DNA from: Flintibacter sp. KGMB00164 | Lineage (GTDB): Bacteria; Bacillota; Clostridia; Oscillospirales; Oscillospiraceae | NCBI RefSeq assembly: GCF_008727735.1 | Contig: NZ_CP044227.1 | Span: forward strand, 124,001 to 188,000 | Length of the DNA: 64,000 nt | Reading direction: 5' to 3' | In this document: in pieces, positions 51,637 to 60,168 of the stretch | Position numbering within the stretch: position 1 is the stretch's first letter | Layout of the letters: each line of letters begins with the position of its first letter | The notes under the pieces: model-generated | The model's database searches: none | Seen by the model: the letters and a program-made list of their open reading frames with translations, nothing else | Told to the model about the DNA's origin: nothing | Program-made: the position numbers and the translations under genes

Positions 51637-52528
51637 TAATCCCCTGCGGGCACAGGCCCGCCGCTGCCGGGAAAGACTGTCCACCGTTGCCAGCCGGGGA
51701 CTGGCCAGGAGAGATTTGACAGAAAACGAGGTGGCGGCCCTGTTGGATACGTGCCTGTCCCACCCGGATGAGGCCGTCTATGACGCTATGATCCTGCAGC
51801 TCCTGACAGGGCTGACGGTCCCTGAGCTATGTGGACTTACGGTGGGTGACTGGCAGCGGGGCAGAGCGGTCTCGTGGATCGAAGTGACAAAGGCGTATAA
51901 ACAGGTTCGCGGGCAGATGCCAGCTATGACCAAGCTGCTGGACGACGCAAACAGCTACCGCAAGGTGGTGTGTACCGGGGCGGTGGAGCAAGTGCTGCAC
52001 CGGCTGGTCGCCAGATGCAAGAGACAGTCCCGGGCAGACCGCGACGCCCCGCTGATTGCAGCTGCAGACGGCACACGTCTGTCACCTCAACAATACAAGG
52101 CGGTGGTGCGGGATGTGCTGGACAAGATCATCCGGGATGGCGCCCGGCTGCCATTTGTAGAGCGGAACGGTATCCTGCGGGGGGAAAACCGGCCGACTAT
52201 AGCGCATACGGACCTGCTGCGCAACACCGCAGCCTACTACTTCAGAATGGTATGCCGCTGCAATGACGCGGAGCGGGCTGCCATCCTGGGGCTCCATCAG
52301 GAGCATACGGTTGGGGCCGTCTATGTGGACTGGGCGAATGAGCAGGCCCTGTTGCACTTGCAGGGTAAACTGGCGCGCTGGCACAGCCGCATCCTGCACA
52401 CAACAGAAGAGATACAGCTGGGGCAGAGTGGGTGTCAGCTGCTGATCAGGGCGCAGCCGGAATCTCACCTTACGGTGTGCTCACGCCACGGTGTCATCGG
52501 TACAATTAAGAAAAGAGAGGAACTGTAA
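51617..52528 (+). CDS. Tyrosine recombinase catalytic half lacking Arg I
   Basis: 303 residues starting at GTG. LTGLTVPELCGLTVGDW aligns with TGLRxxEL, so Thr replaces the first catalytic Arg. The later boxes are kept: HTDLLRNTAA (His, Arg), LGLHQEH (His) and Tyr nine residues on in AVYVDWAN. It overlaps the preceding and following genes by 20 and 1 bases. Probably inactive alone. Confidence 0.75.
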   Translation: MDGLLPDNPLRAQARRCRERLSTVASRGLARRDLTENEVAALLDTCLSHPDEAVYDAMILQLLTGLTVPELCGLTVGDWQRGRAVSWIEVTKAYKQVRGQMPAMTKLLDDANSYRKVVCTGAVEQVLHRLVARCKRQSRADRDAPLIAAADGTRLSPQQYKAVVRDVLDKIIRDGARLPFVERNGILRGENRPTIAHTDLLRNTAAYYFRMVCRCNDAERAAILGLHQEHTVGAVYVDWANEQALLHLQGKLARWHSRILHTTEEIQLGQSGCQLLIRAQPESHLTVCSRHGVIGTIKKREEL

Positions 52529-55233
52529 TGGCCAATAAATTGAATCAGAAACTCCGGAAGCCGGCTCAGGACAAAACCGCGCCGGTCAATTATGACCCGC
52601 TACATCCCGCCAGCCGTACGTTACCCCAGCAGACGGCGGATGGGCAACTAACCTTTGCGGGTGTCTATTGCACGCTTTGGCCCAAACTGCGCGAGACGCG
52701 AAAGCTGGCCCGGTCTACCGCTAAGCAGTATGACCGCGTAATGGCCCAAAAAGTCCTGCCGCAGATGCCGCTGGATGTGGCTTTTTGGGACCTGGATGAG
52801 GATGATTTTTTAACATTTTGGGATCATTTATGCGGCTCGGGTCTGTCTCAGAGTCAGCTGCAGATCGCGTCTGTCGTAATCCGGACGATCATGGAGCTGG
52901 CGTATGATCAGGGGCTGACCCAGACCACGCTGTGGGGACTGCCTCAGTATCGGATTCTGCCCGAGGATGGAGCGCCTCTTGAGGTGTTGCCCTGTGAGGA
53001 TCCGGAGGAAGAGGGAGCGCGCCTGGCCGATTTGGCCGTGCGCACGCCCCGGTCTATCTCTCTGGATGTGGAGTTTGCACTGGCGGCAGGGATGATTGAC
53101 AACTGCTGCGAGCATGGGGAGCTGATAGCTGGTTTGCTCATGCTCTGCTTGGGGGTGCGTACCAGCGAGGCCACTGGATTCTCCTATAAGCATTTGGTGG
53201 AGGTCCGGCCGGGGTATTGGGCGCTGGTGCGCTATGAGGTCAGCAACAAGGATGCCCGCACGACCCAGGCAGGAGGAAAGACCAGCAACGCCTTCCGCCT
53301 GCTGCCCGTTCCCCACTTTCTGACAGAGATTCTGATGGATCGAAAGCGGAAGCTTTTGAAGAAGTTTCCGCCGGAGGCGGTGGAAAACCTGCCCCTGGCC
53401 TGCAAAGGTGTGGACTACACCTGCCGGTGCACTCAAAAGGAGACAAACGAGGCAATGAAAAACCTGTATCGGCTGGCAGGGGTGGCGGAAGACCTGATGC
53501 GTACAGCCTACCAGGAGATGCGGGCGGATCCGGACTTGGCGGAGGACTGCGAGGGCCGGGCCACCGCCTATCTGTGCCGCCACCAGTTTGCCACCGCCAT
53601 GGTGTACTGCGGGCTTACGCCGGGGGAAATCTATACCGTGATGGGCCATGCCGAGGAGGACGAGTCGGTGCACAAGTCGGATTTCGCCAATCCGGATGCA
53701 TTTTGTGCCCTGGCAGACAAGATGAGCCGGCGGCCGCTGGTCCAGCTTTTTGATCACCATACCGCCTGCCGTACCTATTCCTGCGAGGATCAACCGATTT
53801 CGGTGCGTGCGGACGGGGATGTAGATCTGTATTTTCCTAGCGGCGGGATTTTTGCGGTTTCGCTGTTAGGGGCGGAGTACGGCGATAACCTGAGGGTCGA
53901 GACAGAGGGCGTGGAGATTTTGCAGCAGGCACCTCTCTGCTTGCCCGGTAATCCGTCGGATACGCTCAGCATCCGCAGCGCGCTGCGGGCATTGGGAGAA
54001 GAGGCCTGGCGGGCTGCGGTAGATAAAACCGTGGTTCTCCCCTCCCCTGCCGCCGTGATCGAGCGCCTGGACCATGAGTCTGCCCCGCCGTCCCTCCATG
54101 TCATCTATCCCGCCGCGAATTCCCGACCTCAAGCTGTGGTGGAAATCCCTCAGCCTACACCCGTTGCGGCTGAGAAGTCAGACGATCAGGTTTTGCCGCA
54201 GCCTACAGAGTGTGTGGATATGCCGGAGCCTGTGCGGCAGGCTGTTCCGGTCCGCTCTGGCAAGCCAGAAGCGAAAGTGTTTGGTACGGCGGCTGCCCCT
54301 GGGAGCCTCTATCTTCTGGGACGTAGCGGCGAGATCCAGGCCCTGCCGGACCGGCAGCCGGTTTGCAATCGAAACCTGGTCGGGAAACGGCTGCTTGACG
54401 GGCAGCATGTAGAACCGGTAGCTCTGCTGTGCCACAAAGAGTGGGAGCCCGCTCTCGTTTTAGCGCAGGACGGCATGATGTATAAAATTGAAGCGGGCCA
54501 ACGGCTGGACAGCCCGGACTTTTGCCGGCCGGACAATCCGGCCTATGAGGCCCTTCGCTGCGGAGGCATCCTGCTGCAGGGGCCGGAGCTGGGACAGTCA
54601 GATGGGACCATCACCTGCCTGTCTGACCGGGGGAGTATTCGTCGGGTGTCCTGGGAGCGGCTTCGGCGGATCTCGCCGGAGGGCAGACAACTGGTTACGG
54701 TGCCAGAGGGAGATAAGCTGGTGTCGGCCTGCTTGTGTTCTGCGCATGCGGATCTGTTGATTGTCAGTGCCCGGGGCAAGGTGCTGAGGCTGGCGGCAAA
54801 GGATTTGTATGTAGTTATCTCCCCAGGCGCTGACCTCTGTGCCGGGATGACTCTGGCGGATGAGGATCATGCGGTGCTCTGCAGACCGTACAAGACGGAT
54901 ACGGAGTATTTATTTGTGACCGGCTCTGGCCGAGCAGTCCGATTGACGGCATCCGCAGAGCTTATGCCCCATGGACGGGGAAGCCAGGGCGTTCGGCAGG
55001 TTCGGGTGGGAGCAGGTGATCAGATCGCCGCGCTGCTGCCTGCCGCTCCGGCGGTGTTCTTGGCGGCGACCAACGGAAAGGGGCTGTGTATCAGGACTGA
55101 CAGCATTCCCGTTACCTCAGGTGCGGCTCAGGGGGTAGTGGCCATGAAACTTCGGCCGCCTCAGGCAGTACTGGCAGCCGCAGGGATGGAACTGGAATCC
55201 CCCAATTCAGAGATGCAGAAAAGACCGGGCTGA
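52528..55233 (+). CDS. Recombinase fused to GyrA-C-terminal-like beta-pinwheel
   Basis: 901 residues. Residues 1-420 are a tyrosine-recombinase region: first Arg in LGVRTSEATGF, second in YLCRHQFAT and His in VMGHAEED, but no Tyr at the usual place (Phe or His instead). After a Pro-rich linker (about 500-585), six repeats of about 50 residues start near 591, 641, 693, 741, 793 and 843 (for example LLIVSARGKVLRL, YLFVTGSGRAVRL, VFLAATNGKGLCI), the pattern of GyrA C-terminal blades. HGRGSQGVR near 810 resembles the GyrA box. GyrA pinwheels wrap DNA. The fusion suggests a recombinase that wraps its substrate. The stop of the previous gene overlaps this ATG. Confidence 0.8.
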   Translation: MANKLNQKLRKPAQDKTAPVNYDPLHPASRTLPQQTADGQLTFAGVYCTLWPKLRETRKLARSTAKQYDRVMAQKVLPQMPLDVAFWDLDEDDFLTFWDHLCGSGLSQSQLQIASVVIRTIMELAYDQGLTQTTLWGLPQYRILPEDGAPLEVLPCEDPEEEGARLADLAVRTPRSISLDVEFALAAGMIDNCCEHGELIAGLLMLCLGVRTSEATGFSYKHLVEVRPGYWALVRYEVSNKDARTTQAGGKTSNAFRLLPVPHFLTEILMDRKRKLLKKFPPEAVENLPLACKGVDYTCRCTQKETNEAMKNLYRLAGVAEDLMRTAYQEMRADPDLAEDCEGRATAYLCRHQFATAMVYCGLTPGEIYTVMGHAEEDESVHKSDFANPDAFCALADKMSRRPLVQLFDHHTACRTYSCEDQPISVRADGDVDLYFPSGGIFAVSLLGAEYGDNLRVETEGVEILQQAPLCLPGNPSDTLSIRSALRALGEEAWRAAVDKTVVLPSPAAVIERLDHESAPPSLHVIYPAANSRPQAVVEIPQPTPVAAEKSDDQVLPQPTECVDMPEPVRQAVPVRSGKPEAKVFGTAAAPGSLYLLGRSGEIQALPDRQPVCNRNLVGKRLLDGQHVEPVALLCHKEWEPALVLAQDGMMYKIEAGQRLDSPDFCRPDNPAYEALRCGGILLQGPELGQSDGTITCLSDRGSIRRVSWERLRRISPEGRQLVTVPEGDKLVSACLCSAHADLLIVSARGKVLRLAAKDLYVVISPGADLCAGMTLADEDHAVLCRPYKTDTEYLFVTGSGRAVRLTASAELMPHGRGSQGVRQVRVGAGDQIAALLPAAPAVFLAATNGKGLCIRTDSIPVTSGAAQGVVAMKLRPPQAVLAAAGMELESPNSEMQKRPG

Positions 55234-55356
55234 TGTGTATTTGGCTCTGCGGGAAATATCTTGCTGCCTGATATATAAAGGCCTGATCTGCCACCTGTAG
55301 AACAGAAATTATGGCGAGAGCGCAGCTTAACATTCCGCTTTGTTATAGGAATTGGT

Positions 55357-55396
55357 AAAGGGGATGCTGCAGAAAGAGCTCTGCAGCACCCCCTTT
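55357..55396. terminator. Terminator between convergent genes
   Basis: AAAGGGG-A-TGCTGCAGA pairs with TCTGCAGCA-C-CCCCTTT around a short loop, one mismatch. Shared by the recombinase operon (+) and the regulator gene (-). Confidence 0.75.
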
Positions 55397-55414
55397 ATAC
55401 GAATAACGTAAGTA

Positions 55415-56716
55415 TTATTCACTGGTAAGCTTATGAAAATCAATGGTATATATTTTAGTCGGCCGACCCCGTTGATGTGCTGTGTATTGATTGCGAACAT
55501 CTGCATAGTTGCCAGAGACTAAGGTGTTTAAAATGCGGCTGGTGTTGCGTGTACTTAGACCTAAGATTTTAGAAAGACTTTTTGCAGAAAAAGAAGTCTC
55601 TTCTGATTCCTTGGCCGCGGCAAGAATCTGTTGCAAATATGCTTTGGAAATTCCAATATTGGCGGGGACATCTTGGACTTGTGAAAGATCGGTGTCATCC
55701 TGCACATATTTGCCGGAGGAAGAGAGCGGGCCGATAAAAATATTATCTGCGGTAGCGATGTATGCTGTGGTAGCAGATTCCTGGGTGGCTTTTGTCAATG
55801 CGCGCTCTGCATTCCTATGAGCCTCGGCAATCCATTTATGGAAACCCCAGCCGATGTACACAGGAAAGGCGAGACTGCGATTCAGATAGGAGCAGACGGG
55901 ACAGAAGGAGTACTCCTGGGTCAGGGTACGAAGAGCAGAGGCACTGGTGTTTAATTCGATGTGGTCTTCATGTTGGTAAATAAGAAATAGTTTTCCCAAA
56001 CGTTGGTTGCATGCATTCAGCCGACGAAGCAGCAAGGCGGTGTTTTCTTGGGTCCGATGGCTTTTTGGAAGGGAGACAATTCCCACGCAGGAGACTGACT
56101 CCTGTATCCGCCCGCTAGCCAGCCGTGTCAGCAGCCCCTGAAATGTCTCCTTCATGGATTTTACGGAGGGCAGCAATAGCTCATGTCGGATATTGTGCTT
56201 GGAAAGAAACCCCTCAATGCTGCTGTATCTGGTTACGATCAAGTCGACTTTCCCGCTGTTCCACAGCTTTAAGTAATGTTCCGGAGCAGGATGACGGGTT
56301 GTCCAGGACAGACGGTCCATAGCACGATCCAGCGTCAATGGATAATGGCCTTCCTGAAAGATGGCCGTATAGTCCAGTGGTAGATTGACAAAGTCAAAAT
56401 ATACACGAGAAAAATCGATGCCGGGATAGCGAATGGCGATTTTTGCCACAATGCGGTAGTAGTCTTGGCTGGTCATGGTAAAAAATGCGGCTGGCTTTTC
56501 AATGGTCCCGAAATGTTCCAAAAGCAAGTTGTATGGATGGGCGCCGCCGAACAGCAACCCATCAAAATCAGATATGTTTTCTTGGTAGAGAATCTGAAGG
56601 TGCTCGGGAAAAGAGTAAGGTAGATATGTGATTTTGCATTCCTTGCGCATATATCCGTCAATTTTTAAAATATTGTGCAGAGAATACTCTGATGTAATAA
56701 CCGCGATTTTATACAT
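55415..56716 (-). CDS. Putative transcriptional regulator with C-terminal winged helix
   Basis: 434 residues from the ATG at 56716 (GGCGG upstream). Residues 1-350 are an unrecognised sensor-like region with two Cys (EYSFCPVCSYLN). The last 80 residues look like a winged HTH: SAKSLSKILGLSTRNTSRIL followed by RGRPTKIYTIDF. It is divergent from the amidohydrolase gene across a 273-base AT-rich gap and probably controls that gene and the transporter behind it. Confidence 0.7.
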   Translation of the reverse strand: MYKIAVITSEYSLHNILKIDGYMRKECKITYLPYSFPEHLQILYQENISDFDGLLFGGAHPYNLLLEHFGTIEKPAAFFTMTSQDYYRIVAKIAIRYPGIDFSRVYFDFVNLPLDYTAIFQEGHYPLTLDRAMDRLSWTTRHPAPEHYLKLWNSGKVDLIVTRYSSIEGFLSKHNIRHELLLPSVKSMKETFQGLLTRLASGRIQESVSCVGIVSLPKSHRTQENTALLLRRLNACNQRLGKLFLIYQHEDHIELNTSASALRTLTQEYSFCPVCSYLNRSLAFPVYIGWGFHKWIAEAHRNAERALTKATQESATTAYIATADNIFIGPLSSSGKYVQDDTDLSQVQDVPANIGISKAYLQQILAAAKESEETSFSAKSLSKILGLSTRNTSRILNTLVSGNYADVRNQYTAHQRGRPTKIYTIDFHKLTSE

Positions 56717-56989
56717 GGTTTCACCGCCCTGTTCCGCATGCCTTATGAAATAAACGATACCAAAAAACAAAATAAAAGTCAAACACTGATGGCTTTGTCT
56801 TAAATACTGTCTAAAAATCAAGACCATAATATACAGAATGTACAAGCTATATTAGGCTGTGCAGTGTATAAAACCAAAAAAATATAAGATATAAAGAATA
56901 TAATTGAATATTTTGAGAGAATACAGTATATTTGATTCATATTTCAGGTAGCTCGAGATGCCTGAAACCGGAAAGGAGATGAAAACGGC

Positions 56990-58423
56990 ATGGCTGAAAA
57001 GCAACAGGCATTAGATGCCATTGAAAAATATCGACTGGAGCTGGAGGCTCTGAGCGATGCCATCTGGGAGCACCCTCAGGTGGGTTATCAAGAAACCTAT
57101 GCGGCCAATGCCTTTTGTCGCTTCCTGGAAAAAAGCGGCTTTCGGGTAGAGAAGAATCTTGCAGGAATTCCAACCGCATTCTGCGCAAGCTACGGCTCTG
57201 GTGCTCCGGTTATTGGACTGCTAGGAGAGTTTGATGCTCTGCCGGGCATGAGCCAGAAAGCAAATTGCTTTCAAAAAAGCGCCGTAGAAGAAGATGCCCC
57301 GGGGCACGGCTGCGGCCACAACCTGTTAGGGGTAGGTGCATTGTCCGCAGCGTTGGCGGTCAAAACCTATCTGGGATCTGGCCACAGCGGGACTGTGAAA
57401 TTTTACGGTTGTCCGGCAGAGGAGGGCGGTTCGGGAAAGGTATTCCTGGCAAAAGCAGGAGTATTCAACGACTTGGATGCCGCATTGACCTGGCACCCCG
57501 GAGATACCAACAATGTGTCCTGCAGTACAAACCTGGCCAACTGCCAGATTTGCTATCACTTCAAAGGAAAAGCTTCACATGCGGCAATTTCACCCGAACT
57601 GGGCCGCAGTGCTTTGGATGCAGTAGAACTTATGAATGTAGGGATCCAGTTCCTGCGTGAACATATTCCCACCGGCTGTCGGGTCCATTACGCAATTACC
57701 AACGCCGGAGGAAATGCACCGGCAATTGTTCAGGAACGGGCTGATGTGCTCTATCTGATGCGTGCCCCCCAGCTGACTACGGTCCGAGAATTGATGGAGC
57801 GAGTCAACGAAGTTGCCCGGGGAGCGGCCATCATGACCGGGACGACAGTAGAATCAGAATTTATTAAGGCTACCTCCAATATCATTGTGAATCAGACACT
57901 GGGTCGCTTACTGCAAAAAAATCTGGAGAAATTGGGAACGGCATCATACGATGATCGAGACCTGGCGTTTGCCCAGAAGATGGTGGATACTTTGGAGCAA
58001 AAGGATCCCTACTTTGCACAGTTGGTGGACAAAATTGCAGATCCCGAGCAGAAAAAACGCCTGCTTCCCTATCTTGAACGGCCAATTTATGATGTAGTTC
58101 TTCCGTATCCGGAAACCGTCAGCCAGAGTTTAGCCTCCTCAGATGTAGGAGATGTGAGCTGGGTTTGTCCCGTTGCACAGATTTCTACGTCAACGATGCC
58201 GGGAGGAGTTCCTATGCACTCTTGGCAGATGGTGGCGGTGGGAAAAAGTGATATGGCGAAAAAAGGAATGCTCCAGGCTGGAAAGGTCCTGGCGTCCACA
58301 GCCATTGATCTGTATGAACTGCCGGAGGTACTCCAGGCAGCCAAGGCGGAACACATGGAGCGGACAGGAGGTACGCCGTATTGTTCCCCGATTCCCGATG
58401 GTGTAGAACCAAGAAAAACTTAA
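56990..58423 (+). CDS. M20-family amidohydrolase (AbgB-like)
   Basis: 477 residues. Metal ligands in GHGCGHN, PAEEGG and TWHPG match AbgB/aminoacylase-type M20 peptidases, which hydrolyse N-acyl or p-aminobenzoyl amino acids. GKASHAA is the lid-domain His motif. AAAGGAGATG precedes the start. The transporter starts 27 bases after its stop, so uptake and hydrolysis of an organic anion or amidated compound are linked. Confidence 0.9.
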   Translation: MAEKQQALDAIEKYRLELEALSDAIWEHPQVGYQETYAANAFCRFLEKSGFRVEKNLAGIPTAFCASYGSGAPVIGLLGEFDALPGMSQKANCFQKSAVEEDAPGHGCGHNLLGVGALSAALAVKTYLGSGHSGTVKFYGCPAEEGGSGKVFLAKAGVFNDLDAALTWHPGDTNNVSCSTNLANCQICYHFKGKASHAAISPELGRSALDAVELMNVGIQFLREHIPTGCRVHYAITNAGGNAPAIVQERADVLYLMRAPQLTTVRELMERVNEVARGAAIMTGTTVESEFIKATSNIIVNQTLGRLLQKNLEKLGTASYDDRDLAFAQKMVDTLEQKDPYFAQLVDKIADPEQKKRLLPYLERPIYDVVLPYPETVSQSLASSDVGDVSWVCPVAQISTSTMPGGVPMHSWQMVAVGKSDMAKKGMLQAGKVLASTAIDLYELPEVLQAAKAEHMERTGGTPYCSPIPDGVEPRKT

Positions 58424-58449
58424 TAAATAGAATTTAAGGAGGGGTAGAT

Positions 58450-59745
58450 ATGACTCCGATTACAATTTCTTTGTTGGTGTTTCTCTTCATGGTAGTAAGT
58501 TTCTGCCTGAATAAAATCCCCATGTCTGTTACGGCCATGATCGGACTTGTTATTTTGGTTCTGACTGGCTGTGTGGATGTAGAGACAGCGCTTGGAAATT
58601 TCGGAAGCACGACAGTAATTACGATGGTATCCATGTTTATCATCGCAGAAGGCCTGAACCGCACGCAGATGCTGGCCAATGCCTCTAAGCTGGTGTATAA
58701 GGTCGCAAAGGGATCCTTTACCAAGGTTTTGGCTGGCTACGTCATTGTCACTTTGATTCTCGGACAGTTTATGCCCAGTATTGTGGCGCTGTTTGCGCTG
58801 GTCTGCCCCCTGGTAGTCAGAATGTGTGAGGAGATGAACGTCAGCCCCTCGAAGATGGTATACTCCATTGGTATTACTACCGTTTCTGCCTCGTTCGCAT
58901 TTCCTATCGGCACCATGGCAGTGGCGTACATCGAGGACAACGGATATCTGGCCTCCTATGGTTATGATCTCTATCAGTTTGGGCTGTGGGATTTGCCCAG
59001 CATCAAAATTGTTGTGGCTTTGTTTGTTGCCGTGTGGGCCATTTTTGTGGCGCCCAAGCTGGCTCCCGATGCGCCGGAGTTTGAAATTAAGGCGGTAGAG
59101 TCCCGGAAGTCCAGAGCAAATAAGCCTCCTCTGAAGCCGCTGCAGGAAGTCCTGGGATACGGTGTGTTTATCGCTGTGGTACTCTGCCTGATGTTCCAGA
59201 GCTATCTGGGCGTTCCTTCCTGGGCCATCGCGATGATCGGTGCTATTGTTGTGGTAGCTGGCGGCGTGCTGACGGAGCGGGAAGCCATTGACAGCATGAA
59301 TATTGGCATCATCGTTCTGTATGTCGGCGTACTTACCTTGGGTAATGCACTGGCCAACACCGGCGCTGGTGAAATTGTAGGCGATTTTGCAGCCGGCCTG
59401 CTCAATGGCGTAACCAACAGCTATGTAATTGGCGCCATCTTCTACCTCACCGCTTTTATTATGACATCGGTTTTGTATAATCGGGCGGTCAATAAAATCT
59501 TGATCCCGCTGTGTATCATGACATGTATGTCCTTAAATTGTGATCCCCGCGGCCCGATGATCATGTGCTATATTGGCTCTCAGGCCTCGGTCATTACACC
59601 TTTGGCCACGGCGGTTGTTCCCATGATGATGGGCGCAGGTGGGTATAGCCAGAAGACCATTATCAAAATGGGTATTCTGCCCGCGCTTTGTATCGGTGTC
59701 GTAGCTGTAGGCGTTGGAATGACTATATTCCCTGCATTCCACTAA
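58450..59745 (+). CDS. SLC13/DASS-type anion transporter
   Basis: 431 residues with about 11 hydrophobic segments. The repeated hairpin regions GLVILVLTGCVDVETALGNFGSTTVI and the later GIIVLYVGVLTLGNALANTG fit divalent-anion:sodium symporters. TAAGGAGGGG precedes the ATG. It probably imports the substrate of the preceding amidohydrolase. CitMHS or ArsB-like exchange is the alternative. Confidence 0.8.
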   Translation: MTPITISLLVFLFMVVSFCLNKIPMSVTAMIGLVILVLTGCVDVETALGNFGSTTVITMVSMFIIAEGLNRTQMLANASKLVYKVAKGSFTKVLAGYVIVTLILGQFMPSIVALFALVCPLVVRMCEEMNVSPSKMVYSIGITTVSASFAFPIGTMAVAYIEDNGYLASYGYDLYQFGLWDLPSIKIVVALFVAVWAIFVAPKLAPDAPEFEIKAVESRKSRANKPPLKPLQEVLGYGVFIAVVLCLMFQSYLGVPSWAIAMIGAIVVVAGGVLTEREAIDSMNIGIIVLYVGVLTLGNALANTGAGEIVGDFAAGLLNGVTNSYVIGAIFYLTAFIMTSVLYNRAVNKILIPLCIMTCMSLNCDPRGPMIMCYIGSQASVITPLATAVVPMMMGAGGYSQKTIIKMGILPALCIGVVAVGVGMTIFPAFH

Positions 59746-59781
59746 GCAAAATATATAGTGGAAACTGAATTTTCCGCAATT

Positions 59782-59819
59782 AAAAATCCGCTGAAATCGT
59801 ATGATTTCAGCGGATTTTT
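59782..59819 (+). terminator. Terminator after transporter
   Basis: 17-bp stem AAAAATCCGCTGAAATC / GATTTCAGCGGATTTTT with GTAT loop, followed by T. Confidence 0.9.
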
Positions 59820-59881
59820 TTGAAGTTTGATTCTGTCATAAAAGAAACTCAGACAAATAGAATATGTCAGTTTCTCTCAGT

Positions 59882-60034
59882 ATGAAAGATGGCAGCCTTG
59901 TTGAAGCGCATTTTGGTAAGGCCAACCTAAAAAGTTGGCGCCTGGAGGAGGACATGCTTGGCTGTATTTTGCCAGCGTTACACAAAGACATAGAATGTTT
60001 GGACTACTTCAATAAGACCTGCCAGTTAGGTTGA
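59882..60034 (+). CDS. Possible 50-residue protein
   Basis: ATG-to-TGA frame reading MKDGSLVEAHFGKANLKSWR and onwards. It has no ribosome site and no recognised family. It is the only candidate in the 59820-60049 gap; probably chance or remnant. Confidence 0.15.
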   Translation: MKDGSLVEAHFGKANLKSWRLEEDMLGCILPALHKDIECLDYFNKTCQLG

Positions 60035-60049
60035 CCCTCCTTATGAAAT

Positions 60050-60076
60050 AAAAAAGGAACAGCAGATGCTGTTCCT
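60050..60076 (-). terminator. Terminator after GH51 gene
   Basis: 10-bp stem AGGAACAGCA / TGCTGTTCCT with 2-base loop; on the minus strand a T-run follows. Confidence 0.75.
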
Positions 60077-60168
60077 GTAGAAACTGTAGTATGCCAGTCC
60101 AAATAACACATCAAATATAAAACTTAAGAGTCCTATAAAGTGCGTGCTGCTCTTTTGTGTGTATAGCC

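Noticed and set aside
48442-55233. Exact ends (attL/attR) of the integrative element
   Set aside because: No convincing direct repeat pair or tRNA end was found around the integrase region.
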